Source: Ehretia macrophylla
Taxonomy: Eukaryota > Streptophyta > Magnoliopsida > Boraginales > Ehretiaceae
Reading direction: 5' to 3'
DNA length: 64,000 nucleotides
NCBI GenBank assembly: GCA_037974665.1
Contig: CM075778.1
Coordinates: forward strand, 29,082,001-29,146,000
Shown here: piece after piece, positions 25,399 to 37,500 of the stretch
Position numbering within the stretch: position 1 is the stretch's first letter
Layout of the letters: each line of letters starts with the position of its first letter
Translations under genes and position numbers: made by a program
The notes under the pieces: model-generated
The model's input: only the letters and a program-made list of their open reading frames with translations
Databases searched by the model: none
Told to the model about the DNA's origin: nothing

Positions 25399-25408
25399 CC
25401 TATATATA
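25399..25408 (-). promoter_or_regulatory. TATA box of FAR copy A
   Basis: Read on the minus strand the sequence is TATATATAGG, about 85 bases upstream of the ATG at 25316. Matching elements stand at the same distance before copies B and C. Confidence 0.55.
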
Positions 25409-26150
25409 CATGGAAACATTCGGGCCAACATAGTGGGGGACAACATAGGTTATGCTGCTTGTAATTCGGCGCAGCCGTCTTCCCGTACTTCAGGAGTTAT
25501 TCCACAAGGTGGGGGGTGGGATCAGTAGAAAGCGACGCATGTGGCCTGTAGTCTTGATGGTGGGTGAAATTCACAAACTGAAAGTTGAATGGTGACACCT
25601 AATTAAATTATAATCATGAATTCATCATTTTCTTTCATTAGGCAATCTTCCAAATTGAACTATAACTAAAAATTCACAATCCAAAACTTATTTGATTTTT
25701 GTATGTTTAATACTAAAATCTCGCAAACATCACTCCCAGTTTTCTCTTTAACAATTTGTTCAATTTGCTATGATGAGAAGAAAAGGAAACGATATGGTCT
25801 AAAAGAAAGAAAGAAGTAAAATAAAAGACAAGAATGTTACTCTCATTTTATTTGGATTGATAAAGAAATGAAATAATAAACAAATAGAAAAAAAGGTAAC
25901 AGCTAACATCTTGTTTGGAAAAAGAATAGACGGGAAAGCAAAGAGAGTTTGAGTCATTTTATAACAAACGAATGGGCTTTAATTAGTATGTTCTGAAAAA
26001 GTTTAGTTAAAACAATTTCCTTTCCTTTGATTTACCCTCATAATTTTGGAGAAACATGAAATTGTTTTGGTATTACAAGAGTTGAAAGATTTCTCCAATT
26101 TTCTCGTACTCCTTTAGTTTTCTTCCTAAAACCATATCATATATACAAGG
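25409..26150 (-). promoter_or_regulatory. Upstream region of FAR copy A
   Basis: It matches the upstream regions of copy C (41,822-42,420) and, partly, the spacer at 1,400-1,860 and 31,440-31,900. It is AT-rich without an open frame. Individual promoter motifs beyond the TATA box cannot be assigned from sequence alone. Confidence 0.4.
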
Positions 26151-26580
26151 GTGAATAGCACCAGATCCTCGTATGATTTTTGAAAACTGCACAATACTTC
26201 CCTGTGGTTCAAAAACTACAAAATACCTTCTTTATGATTTTGAAAAGTAAGCACACTTGCTCCAATCCAAACTTTTCATTAAGTCAAATAACAGCAATTG
26301 CAAAAAGAAAAAAAATGCCCTCAATTGTTTTTCTTTTCTCACTTTTCTCATGTCCCTTTTACATATATATACACTCACACACGCACATAGTAGACCAAAA
26401 AATATATAAATAAATCAATATATAGGGTGGGGTATGGGGTAGGGGATAGGGGTTAGGGGTTAAGGGGTTGGGTAAAGGGCCTTGACAGGGTTGGGGGCTT
26501 TTTCGTCTTGCTAATGGACGAGAAAAGGACGCCCTGACCCCCTTCAATTGTTAGATATTTTCCTTTTTAGACTTTTTTGT
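26151..26580. mobile_element. Fragment of a Mutator-like foldback with G-rich core
   Basis: It begins AGGGTGAATAGCACC and continues with phrases also found in the complete foldback at 30,161 (CCTGTGGTTCAAAAACTAC compared with CTGTGGTCAAG). It then runs into a G-rich tract at 26,424-26,500. Only one arm is recognisable. Confidence 0.4.
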
Positions 26581-27096
26581 AGCTTGCCATGTTAGCTTTG
26601 GGACCAGCCTTCTATCCTAGTGAACAATGAATCCCCTGCTTGAGAATCAGTTGTTCGATAAGGTTTGGTGGCCCGAAATTGACTTGGCTTCGTGACATGA
26701 TTTCTTTAGAAGCTAAGGTCATCATGGCTACCAATTTGTAAAGGGGTGATTACTATCACATTTTTGAGAAAATATGTGCTTATTTGATTTAATTATTTTA
26801 TGTAATGGTATAGTATTCAGAGTAGGTACATATTATAGTGTTTTTGATAATATGGTTATATAGTTGAGGGAATTGGTTTCATTTTACATATTTTTAATGT
26901 ATTCACATTACACCCTTGCATCACACGAGCATAACACTAGTATATATTAAGAATATAACTTTCAAGAACCAATCTCATAACCTCTCACATTTATAGTTAT
27001 ATACATTAATATATCACTAGACGAAAGTCCTGGTGGTACACAATCTATTATTGAATTTTAGGATATTGAGTTATGTACTTATATGCCCTAATAAAA
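26581..27096. other. Spacer without recognisable genes
   Basis: I see no coding potential or known element here. From about 27,040 it merges with the sequence that follows the FAR stop codon in the other copies. Confidence 0.4.
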
Positions 27097-28927
27097 TTAC
27101 TTCATCAGGTACTTTTTGACTCCATGAAGGTGTATACTCATAAAGTATTCCTCCCACTTAATGCTCGTTGAATCAATGGACAAAATATCAACGTCGATGT
27201 TGCTTTCTCTTATTATCATCACCAACTTCTCGGTATTCGCATCATCAAAGCTGTGAAGAATAAGTATTTATTAATATGAAAATTCCTTCGATCAAGATAA
27301 ATCAAATTGTAGAAATTTTATCTTTAAGAGTGAATATTGACAAGATAGACATACATTCCCTTGAAAAACACAAATGATTCATAAACTTCTACAAGACGCA
27401 TAACATAATTCATCCTTCGTTTGAGTTTCTTATATTGGTCTTCAAAAAGTCCACAAAATACCATATTCACCAACTTTTATATATTCAAATTTGGAATTTG
27501 GATGAAGCAATCTTAACAATTTTAGTATATGTTTCAATCCATTCTTCTTGAAAAAAAGTGAGGGATTGAAAGTGGAGCTTCTTCAGTGACCACTTAATTT
27601 AAAAGTTTAAACTGTTAGATAGTATATATTTAATTAATTTGATATCTCTTACGCCTCCCATCACGTGCAAGCTATGTATGTGATAAACGAGATTCTAGTA
27701 GCGAGACTTATGTCTCCAACAGGCCCCAAGAGGAGACTGAACTTATAACTTTGGATTTTTGATACCATCTTAAATGAATACTTGATCTAAAAGTTTAAGT
27801 TGTTAAATAGTATGTAATTAATTAACAGAGCTAGTACTAAGTACTAACCAGTAGATATATGGATAAGCAGCTCTACTTTCGAACATTTTTTGGCCAAGTT
27901 TAGAACATTTACTGTTCCGAAAGCATTGATACCCAAGGCAACATCATACCTGAATATTAACACCCAAAAGACATTTAAGAGTAAAACTTCATTTCTCTTG
28001 CTGTATATTCAACCTATACTTCTAATATTACCTTTCGAAAAACCTTGTTGCGGCAGCAGAATTAACAACAACGTCTATTCTCTCCACATATCATTTCTCA
28101 AATCGGAATCTTGAATCCCCAAGTTCTCACAAGGAACGTCACCAGGAACTAGAACCACTTTGTCTGCGAGAAGGGGTATCAAGTTGGCACCCCATTTCTC
28201 TCTCTTCTTTTAACATGTCCCAACTAATTAAATGGGATAATATCTAACATTTAGTTTAGTTACAGAAATCATTACAGCATAAGAAGTAGACTAGACTTCA
28301 AAGCACCAGAGAAAGGAAAAGAAAGACTTCCATATCCTAGCGGAGGACAAAAGTATAAAAACGACTATAAAGGAGCGAATGGTGACTGAGCCAAAATGTT
28401 TATGAGAGGTTGCGAACTTAACTCTTGCTGGCTACATCTATATATATATATATATAGCCTTAAACATCCCTTTGAATAAATAAATAAGGAAAAACGAAAA
28501 AATGTTAGATATCCTAAAGATGCTTAATCCGCTTTAATGATCTGAGGATACGCACCTCATCATAAAATCGTCGTCTAGCTGACACGACATCTGCTGCTCT
28601 CATTAGAAGGAAGAGCTTGTTGATGTTCGGTTGAATGCGAAGTATCCGTTCCACTAGCACTGCATCGAAATCATAGTCATGCGAATTACTTTATAGAAGT
28701 AACTCTACGATGTTATAACTATGCGGGGCTCCAAATTACAAAAGCTGGAGGGGAGAGAGAAGGGAGATGAGGTGCGAACGGAGCAATTTATTCTGTTTGA
28801 AGTTGAAGAATTTGCTGAAACTCCATAAAACGCTAAAATAGAAAGTACCTTTTGCTAGAAAGCCAGTGGCGCCCGTGATCAATAAAGTATTGCCCTCAAG
28901 AAACTGATAAATGTTGCCGGATTCCAT
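27097..28927 (-). pseudogene. Fatty acyl-CoA reductase copy B, internally deleted relic
   Basis: Recognisable exons are exon 1 (28849-28927, encoding the Rossmann motif TGATGFLAK), exon 2 (28556-28659), the 3' part of exon 3 (28032 to about 28200, with its acceptor side lost and a 1-bp deletion), exon 4 (27849-27949), part of exon 9 (27355 to about 27478) and exon 10 (27097-27250). Exons 5-8, which hold the YxxxK active site, are missing. One deletion joins exon 3 to intron 2 at a shared ATTTCTC. The other joins exon 9 to intron 4 at a shared CTTTTAT-like stretch. Both suggest microhomology-mediated deletion. The promoter and TATA box are retained, so transcription of a truncated RNA is conceivable, but a working enzyme is not. 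Confidence 0.85.
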
Positions 28928-29008
28928 TTGTGAAACTGATAAATGGACTCACGTAATATGATTTGCGATTCATATCAAACACCCATGTTCTTTTATGCAT
29001 TACCGATG

Positions 29009-29018
29009 CCTTTATATA
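29009..29018 (-). promoter_or_regulatory. TATA box of FAR copy B
   Basis: TATATAAAGG on the minus strand, about 82 bases before the ATG at 28927. Confidence 0.5.
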
Positions 29019-29287
29019 CAAGCAAACTTTTTTCTGCTTTGGCTTAAAAAAGGTCATTGGAATCGTCGCGCCATAGAATAGATATGCTACTTGCCATTCG
29101 GGGCAACATAGTGGGGGACCATAGATTTAGCTGCTTGCAATTCAGGGCGGCCGCCTTCCCCTTTGTTAGGAGTTATTCCAGAAGGTGGCGGGTCAAATTC
29201 ACAAACTGTTCCAGCTTGTTTGGATTACATTTTTTAAAGAAAAGTAAAAGAAGGGAAGGTATTAAGAAATTCTTTTTCCATTTGGAT

Positions 29288-29785
29288 TAGGAATGATAAC
29301 GGTTCGGTTAATTGTGATTTTTAAAAAAATTGAAATCGAAACTGTTTAGTATAATTGAAATCCAAAACTGAAACTGAAATAAAAAACCGATGGTTTTAAA
29401 AATTATTATCCAAAACTGAAACCGACAAGTATAAAAAAATCGTAAATAACCGAAATCGAAACCGCAAAATTAAAAAAACTAATAATAATTTAAATAGAAA
29501 AAAGTCCAAAAATATATAAAAAATATTAATTTAAATGTAAAAAAAATTAAAAATACAATAAATCAAAATCCATAAATAATAATTTAAATAGTATTTTTTT
29601 TTTTAGTTTGGCACTTAGGCTAAGCTCAATAACTTTTTTTTGTTGTTTCTTTTTGAATAATTGTATTGGGCCTTAAATTTTTTTTTTAACAGCCCATTTT
29701 TGATTCTCTATTGACATAATTGTAGATATTAGTATAAAAATAATTTTTATATTTTTGTCAACTATAAATATTATATTATATATGT

Positions 29786-29821
<36 letters not shown>

Positions 29822-30024
29822 TATATATTATATAATAAATTAATAATTAGATTTTGGGTTTCGATTTTTTTTAACGTTTAAAACTAAAATCTACCAGTTT
29901 ACCCATCTGTTATTACTTATAAAAACTAAAATCTATCGGTTTATCCATCAATTTTTGTTATCAGGTTTTTATCGGGCGGATATCTGTCGGTTTCGCTTAT
30001 AGCGGTTACCCATTGTCATTTCTA
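29288..30024. mobile_element. hAT-like MITE with (TA)n core, unit 2 copy
   Basis: This is the ortholog of the element at 263-1016, with the same terminal sequences and flanking 8-mers ATTTGGAT and GTTTGGAT (seven of eight). The TA tract (about 29,788-29,816) is shorter here. Confidence 0.55.
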
Positions 30025-30160
30025 GTTTGGATTGCATTTTAAGATTTAGTAAAAGATTTGGAGGGATTCCAAAATCCCTTCATTTCCTTTAATGAGAAGC
30101 ATTTTACAATTTTTTCAATTTGGGGTAAAATAGAGGGAAAGGAAAGTAAAATATATAAAA

Positions 30161-31176
30161 GGGTGAATAGCTCCGGACCCCTCTGTGGTCAAGAGAAACT
30201 AGCTATAACCCCTATGTGGTCCAAAAAATATAGCCGGACCCCTCTGTGGTCTACTCGTTGATGCACACCACCCCCCTCCTTCAATTTTTCTGTCAAACTT
30301 GACAAGATGTGTACCACACGTGAATAAAATATGAATTTTAATGATTTTTAACGTATTTAATAATAAAATAATATTAATTATTAAAAAAAATTGTTTTTTC
30401 TTTTCATTTTCAGTTATTTTTGTATTTACTAGAAAAAATAAAATAAAATTCATCTTCTCTACCCCTCCTTCCCTCCACCCCTCACCCAAGTACCCCATCC
30501 CACCCCCACCCCCCCCCCCCCACCCCCCCACCTCTACCTCCACCCCCTCGCCCTTCCCCCCTCCTCCTCGCTGCTGTCGCCGATGCAGTAGCAGCGACGT
30601 CACCCAAGTACCCCACCCCACCCCACCCCCACCACACCATCCCAAGCCCCCACCCCCACCCCTACCCCCTCCCCCTTCCCCCTTCTCCCCTCCTCCTCGC
30701 TGCTGCGCCGACGGCAGCAGCAGCGAGTTCGCTGCTGCTGCATCGGCGACAGCAACAGCATTAGATCTCGTTGTTGATGCCGTCGGCACAGTAGCAGCGA
30801 GGATGAGAGAGGAGGGGGGAGGGGGTATGGGGTGGGGGTGGGGGTGGGGGCGTGGGGTAGGAGTGGTGGGGGTGGGGTAGAGAAGATGAATTTTTTTTTT
30901 TTAGTAAATACAAAAATAAATGAAAATGAAAATAAAAAAAAATTAAAATTTTTTAATTATTAGTATTATTTTATTATTAAATACGTTAAAAATTATTAAA
31001 AATCACATTACTCGCGCGTGGTTAGCACTTTCCACTAATTTGGACTGAAAATTTGACGAAGGGGGGTGGTGTCCATCAACGGGTAGACCACATGGGGGTT
31101 CGGCTATATTTTTTGGACTACAGGGGGGTTATAGCTAGTTTCGCTTGACCACAGGGGAGTCCGGGGCTATTCACCC
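30161..31176. mobile_element. Mutator-like foldback element with C/G-rich core
   Basis: A perfect 9-bp target duplication TATATAAAA flanks it (30152-30160, 31177-31185), and the empty site is at about 1,147 in unit 1. The arms are long inverted repeats: the left starts GGGTGAATAGCTCCGGACCC, and the right in reverse starts GGGTGAATAGCCCCGGACTC. They extend about 280 bp each. The centre is C-rich on the plus strand (about 30,465-30,690), then CTG/CAG-rich palindromes (30,700-30,805), then G-rich (30,811-30,879). The long open frames on both strands here are compositional artefacts. It is a non-autonomous element. Confidence 0.8.
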
Positions 31177-31925
31177 TATATAAAAAGAGTAATTTATCCT
31201 TAACCCTTTCTATGGTTTATCTAATAAGAAAGAAAGTATGGTAATTTTTCATCTAAAATTATCCTTTCATTTCCTTTACTTCTACAATCCAAACAAAGAA
31301 TTGTAAAGTTTTTTCATTTCCTTTCCCATATTACTTTTTTGCAATCCAAACAAGAAATTGCTTTTCCTTTCCTTTCCTTTATTTTTCTTTCTATACCTTA
31401 CTTTCCTTTCCTTTCCCTTGTGCAATCCAAACATGGGGGAAAGGTGAATGGTGACCCCTAGTGAAATTATAATCCTGAATTCATCATTTTCTTTCATTAG
31501 GCTATCTTCAAAATTGAAATATAATTAAAAATTCACAATCCAAAACTTATTTTATTTTTGTATATTTAATACTAAAATCTATCAAACATCACTCCCAGTT
31601 TTCTCTTTAACAATCTGTTCAAGTTGTTATTATGAGAAGAAAAGAAACCAAAAGGCCAAAAAGAAAGAAAGAAGTAAAATAAAAGACAAGAAAATTATCC
31701 CATCTTATTTGGATTGATAAAGAAAGGAAATAATAGACAAATAGAAAAAAAAAGTAATAGCTAACATCTTGTTCGGAAAAAGAATAGAAGGGCAAGCTAA
31801 GAGAGTTGGAGTCATTTTATAACAAACGAATGGGCTCTACCCTCATTTTGGAGAAACATGAAACTGTTTTAGTAAATATATTGCAATCAGGGGAGAAGGA
31901 ATAGAGAATTTAATATTGATTATTA

Positions 31926-32366
31926 GGGTAAATTTTACAAATAGTCTCTATTGTTTGTACTATTTTTTAATTTCGCTCTTATTGTTTCAAAAGTAACACG
32001 TTTAGATCTCAAAAATTGCAAAAAGTTCAATTTAGTACCCAATATTTACATTTTCTTTCAATTTTATCCTTATTGTTTCAAAAGTAACACACTTACTCCT
32101 CAAAGTATGTAAAAAATTTCAGTTTAGTCCCTGTAGTGTGATCTGCACATAAAACTTTGGGAACAAATTTAAAAAAAGTTAAAATATTAAGAACTAGATT
32201 GAAACTTTTTGTAAATTTTGAATACTATGCACGTCACTTTTGTAATAATAGAAATGAAATTAAAAAAAAATGAAAATATTAGAGACTAAACGTGTCATTT
32301 TTAAAATAATTAAGATAAAAGTAAGAAAACTTGCCAATATTAAAAGCCATTTATGAAATTTGTCCT
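31926..32366. mobile_element. Foldback MITE, unit 2 copy
   Basis: Ortholog of 1892-2331, nearly identical, present before the segmental duplication. Confidence 0.5.
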
Positions 32367-32920
32367 CGACTATATTTAAAAGGCTTGAATACAAACCTTG
32401 TCACAAGCAACAGAACATTTAGGATCTTTTCATTAACATCATTTAATTATTTTCTCAATTAACATAGTGTGAAGACATCTTTAGATTTGTTGTACTTTTA
32501 GTGCTTTGTCTACTAATCTCTATCATTGAGTTTCAAAACCATCTGAAATGAGCGCTAAAAATATCAAACAGGTGTTAGAAGATCAAATTGATTTTTATGC
32601 TTGATAATTGCAATAAAAAAATCTTTAATGTAAACAAAAGCATATCATTTACATTGCGTAGCAAAAAAAAAAAAAAGCATACCATTTACAAATAAATTGA
32701 TCATATTCCATCAAAACATTTTTATTTAATAACTTGGCCGAAATACAACCAAGAGATCTTGAATTTTAGAATATCCTTCTTTGTCCTCTTATAGAAGACA
32801 AAGTCATTCTCACCATGTTACACAATCTATTATTAACTTAAAGGACATTGAATGTTCCCTTCGAATACCCATCAACGTTAAATTTGCAATAGTTTTTCAG
32901 GAGGTCGCATCCCACTAAAA

Positions 32921-34490
32921 TTACTTCATCAAGTATTTTTTGACTCCATGAAGGTGTGTAGTCATAAAGTATTCCTCCCACTTAATGCTCTTTGAATAAA
33001 TGGACAAAATGTCAGCATCGATGTTGCTTTCTCTTATCATCATCAGCAACTTCTCGCTATTCGCATCATCAAAGCTGTGTAGAATAAGTATTTATTAATA
33101 TGAAAATTCCTTCAATCAAGATAAATCAAATTGTAGAAATTTTCCTTGACAAAAAAAAAAAAAAAAAATTATAGAAATTTTGTCTTTAAGAGTAAATATT
33201 GACAAGATAGAGACATACATTCCCTTGAAAAACACAAATGGTTCGTAAGCTTCTGCAAGACGCATAACATGATTCATACTTCGTTTGAGTTTGTTATGTT
33301 GGTCTTCAAAATGTCGACAAGATACCATATTCACCAACTTTGATACCTATAAAATAAATGTGTAAATCATTGTGCCTATAACTACAAAGTGCAAGTAATT
33401 CCAAAAAACATGTGAAACTTTCAAAACAACGTATATGTACTTGTATCTTGTATGTTTGATCTTTGCTGTATGGAGAAGTGTCAAAGACATTTATAATGTG
33501 AGACTATCTATTTAATTATTTCTAGTATGCTAACAAAACAAAAAGGAGAAAAAGATGTACAAATGATCATTTAATTTGTTGCTCTTTCCTTGCATAAAAG
33601 GGCAAGATTATCCTTAATTCTTTGTCCTATTTTTTAAATGATTTTCGTGGGCATAGAAATTTTACGTAGAAAATTACTTACATAGTAAAGTTTATATTAC
33701 AAAGCGCATTATCAGTAAGAAACTAAAAGACAAATATGGCTAGCTCCTAAGGAAGACTCAGCTATTAATCAAATTTATTTACAATTCGAATATACCTCAC
33801 ATAAAAGCAGTGGCGGATGTGTTTGCAGTCCGCATTGGCCAAAGAAAAAGTTAAAAATTCTATGTATTATTTTTATAAAAAAAAAACATTAAATAAGTAT
33901 GTACTTTTAGTTAAAAAGATGAATTAATTATTGAAAATGGATCTAGCACACAAATATAAAGGATACATAAAACTTTTAACATAGGTTAGACTTAGTCTAC
34001 ATCCACGGACATTTAAGCCCCGATACATTTTCTTGAATTCAGTTACTAACCGACTCTTACAACTATGTAGTTGGGTGGAAATTAAAACAAATTAAACCAA
34101 AAGTGTCAAAGGTCTGTCTCCATTCCGTCTCCAATTTTGGTGACGGAATGGAGACAGACCTTTATTTATATATATATAAAAAATAAAATAAAAACGTACC
34201 AAGTCCTTATGTATGAACTTGGCAAATTCCAGCCACTTGAACCATTTTAATTCTTTTTTTTAACTTGTATTTAAATTTTTAAATTTATTTTGGTTTATTT
34301 CATTATACTATGTTTGTATATAATGCCAATTATATGTATATGCATTGTGATTTTAGAATTTTTTTAATACTTTCATGTTTTTTGGGTATATATATACACA
34401 AATATGAAAGAAAAACATCAAATAAAGCTGAAATTTGTGATTTTAAGTTGTTTTTAAAAAAATTCGGCTTTATTTTTTTTTTGTCTATAT

Positions 34491-34579
<89 letters not shown>

Positions 34580-37500
34580 TGTGTGTGTGTGTGTGTGTAT
34601 ATATATAATTAGCATAATTTTTTTAATTTCAATTTTTATAGCAAATTTGAAATAATAATTTTTTTTTTTTAAAAGACGGAAAGGAGACAAAATGTGAGGG
34701 ATACAGAACGGAGATCGAAATGTGATGAAATATGAAGGAGACAGAACGGATATTAAAAGGTGACGAAATGTGAGGGAGATAAATTGAAGACGATTTTCTT
34801 ATGGAGACGAACAGGAAATGAACATCATTTGCGACGAATCGGGGACAAAATATCTTTTCGTCTTCATTTGAGACGAAATGAAGACGAAATTCAAAATTTA
34901 CGATAATTCGAGAGGCTGCGGCTGAGTTTCGTCTCCATTCCGTCTCTTTTCCAAATTGGAGACGAAAATGTATCGTCTCCCTTTCTGAAATTTCTTGTAG
35001 TGTACATAGCTTGAATAGCTTGGGGTGTTTTGATACAAAACCATCAAAGTCAATTTATACTAGCAGATAGGAAAATTAAGAGACACATACTAAATACATC
35101 TAGGAAAACTAAGAGACACATACTAAATACATCTATTCATAACATTCAATTCTTTCTTCAATTAATCCACTAAATACTTTTAACTTTTGATATGCTTGAT
35201 ATTCATTTCCCCATAACTCCAAGAATCAAATAGTCATCTTGGGATTTGGTTTGTATTCTCCTACATTATAGCCCCACTGAAAAAAAAATTATATATTTAT
35301 ATAGTTAAAAAATTATGAATTTTAGTCCTTATTAAAAAAAAATTATTAAATCCTCCCCTTGTATAAATGAATTATAAGAACTATTTAGTGGACATGCTGG
35401 TGATGAAAACAATTAATTTGGATCATGACATCTCTAATATATTCCATGTAGAAGATTATCTCATGTATAACATACAATCCTGTAATCAAATATACATGGC
35501 TGAGGTCGGAAAGTTTGTGTAATATTACTTTGTGATGAAAAAGGAGTTTTGAACTTGGATAACAAAATAGAATATTATCAGGACTAATAGCAATTTGGTA
35601 TTATGAAAACTGACCTTCACGAGTGGTAGAAGACGAACCATGAAATGTTTGCAGAAGCTAGCCATGGTTCTTACTATTTTAAGTCTCGTGACTTTCACTG
35701 GTTTTCCATTAGCATTGGTCCATGGATTTTTTGTGAAATAATTGAACATAAATTTGTAAAGGTCAGCATAAGTTAGAGGATTCCTTCGAGAAGAACCAAC
35801 ATGATAAATGGGCGGTTGGGGCAGCTGATGTGCATGTGCGACCATTACTGTGAGAATAAAGTCCACTACCATATCACCTGGTGTCTGTAAGGAATTCTAA
35901 TAATTCAAATATGTACTCTTCAAAAGTTCTTCAAATGAAGATACATTCATAGTTTGCAACAAATTCTGAATGTTAATGATAAAACATCCAAATTATGAAA
36001 ATTTAAAGGCAATAAAGTAAGTGAGGAAGGGAATAAAATTAAATTAAAGAAACAAATAGATTAATTGATCAACATTAGTGATATCATTTTGCAGACTCAC
36101 CGCATCAATTATTAACTCTCGATCACCAAGCAGGACCTTCAATTTTCCTTCACCATAAGCAACGAAAAAGCCATCCATAGTTCTGTCATGGCAAGTTTTC
36201 CATAAAACACAAATACATTATATCAAATACTTAAAAGGATAAAACACCAAATAACCACTGAAGTTTGTCATCTTTCCATAACCAAGTAAATAAATATATA
36301 AATAAACCGGCGGAACGAGTTCTATTTGAATCTACATTCTCAAGTAGTTAATAGAAGAGTTTGACCATCATATTTTCTACTTTTTTGAATACCAAAAACT
36401 CAAATTATATCGAATTGTTAAAAGTATTTATAACTACAATTTATGTATCTAGTTAAACTTTTTTAATCTTTTAGCATCTATATATATTTAGTTTTATTTA
36501 AAACACGGTCCCAGATTATTTGCATAATCTAATCTTGCTATAAAGTGGATGAAATGTGTAAATCTAGCTTTTTACTCTTTCATAGGTGGCTAATTGTTAA
36601 GATAACTAAGGTTCAAGCTTAAAACCAATTGTTATTAAGTGGAGTAGCTTATTATCTTATAAGGTAGTCTAAGAATTTATGTTTTTTCGATGTGGGACAA
36701 GTGTATATTCTAACACTCCCCCTCACGTGTGACATGATGAACATGCATGAACCTAATTTGGAGATGGGTCACTTTGGAAGATTGAATATATATATGATAG
36801 ATTAGCACACGTGAAAGATTGAACACACATATGACACATGTGGAAGATTAAAGATGCATGGAATATAACACACACGAAAGATTGAACAAAAGTAGACCTG
36901 ATTTGAGATGAGTCACACGCAGATGAATAAACTAGACCAAAGACCCAACTTTGATACCATATTAAGATAATTGGGGTTCCATTTTAAAAGCAAAGAGTAC
37001 TAAGTGGAGTAGCCCAAGATCTTATAAAGTAGCTTTAGAGTTTTTATTTTTTTGATGTGGAACATGTATATATTCTAATACTCCTCATCACGCGTAACTT
37101 GATTTAAGAGGGGTCACATGTGGAAGATTAAATTACACACGTGGAAAGGGCCATCACATGTGAAAAATTGAATTACACACGTAAAAAGGGCCGCACGTGG
37201 AAGAGATAGATTTAAAAAGGGGTCACATGTGGATAATGGAATTACACATGTGGAAAAATAGATTTAAGAAGGGTCACATGTGGATAATTGAATTACACAC
37301 GTGGAAAGAGCCGCAAGTGGAAAAGATTGAAGAAACGATGAAAGGCCAGCAGTGGAAGATTAACAAGACTAGACCATGTGCCTAATTCTCATACTATGTT
37401 AAGATAACTAAGGTTTCATTCTAAAATCAATTGGTGTTAAGTGAAGTAGTCCAGGATTTTATAAGGTGCTCTAAGAATTTATATTTTTTCGATAACTATT

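Larger units (their letters stand above)
1..26130. repeat. Segmental tandem duplication, unit 1 (contains FAR copy A)
   Basis: The unit runs from a FAR promoter region through an AT-rich spacer and a whole FAR gene to that gene's upstream region. It aligns in order with about 29,028-42,690 once element insertions are set aside. By eye, roughly 20 of 530 bases differ between 5,110-5,640 and 35,000-35,530, about 4 percent. Private insertions in this unit are the Copia-like element at 5,641, the LINE at 12,940, the solo LTR at 19,615 and the TIR element at 21,288. Confidence 0.85.

Noticed and set aside
30199-30880. Long open frames on both strands (about 180-196 codons) with Pro- or Gly-rich products
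   Set aside because: They lie in the C-rich/G-rich core of a foldback transposon with a 9-bp duplication. The openness follows from base composition, and the unit 1 empty site shows the block is an insertion.
34310-34690. Open frames rich in Tyr-Ile or Thr-His
   Set aside because: They are translations of TA and GT microsatellites in FAR intron 8.
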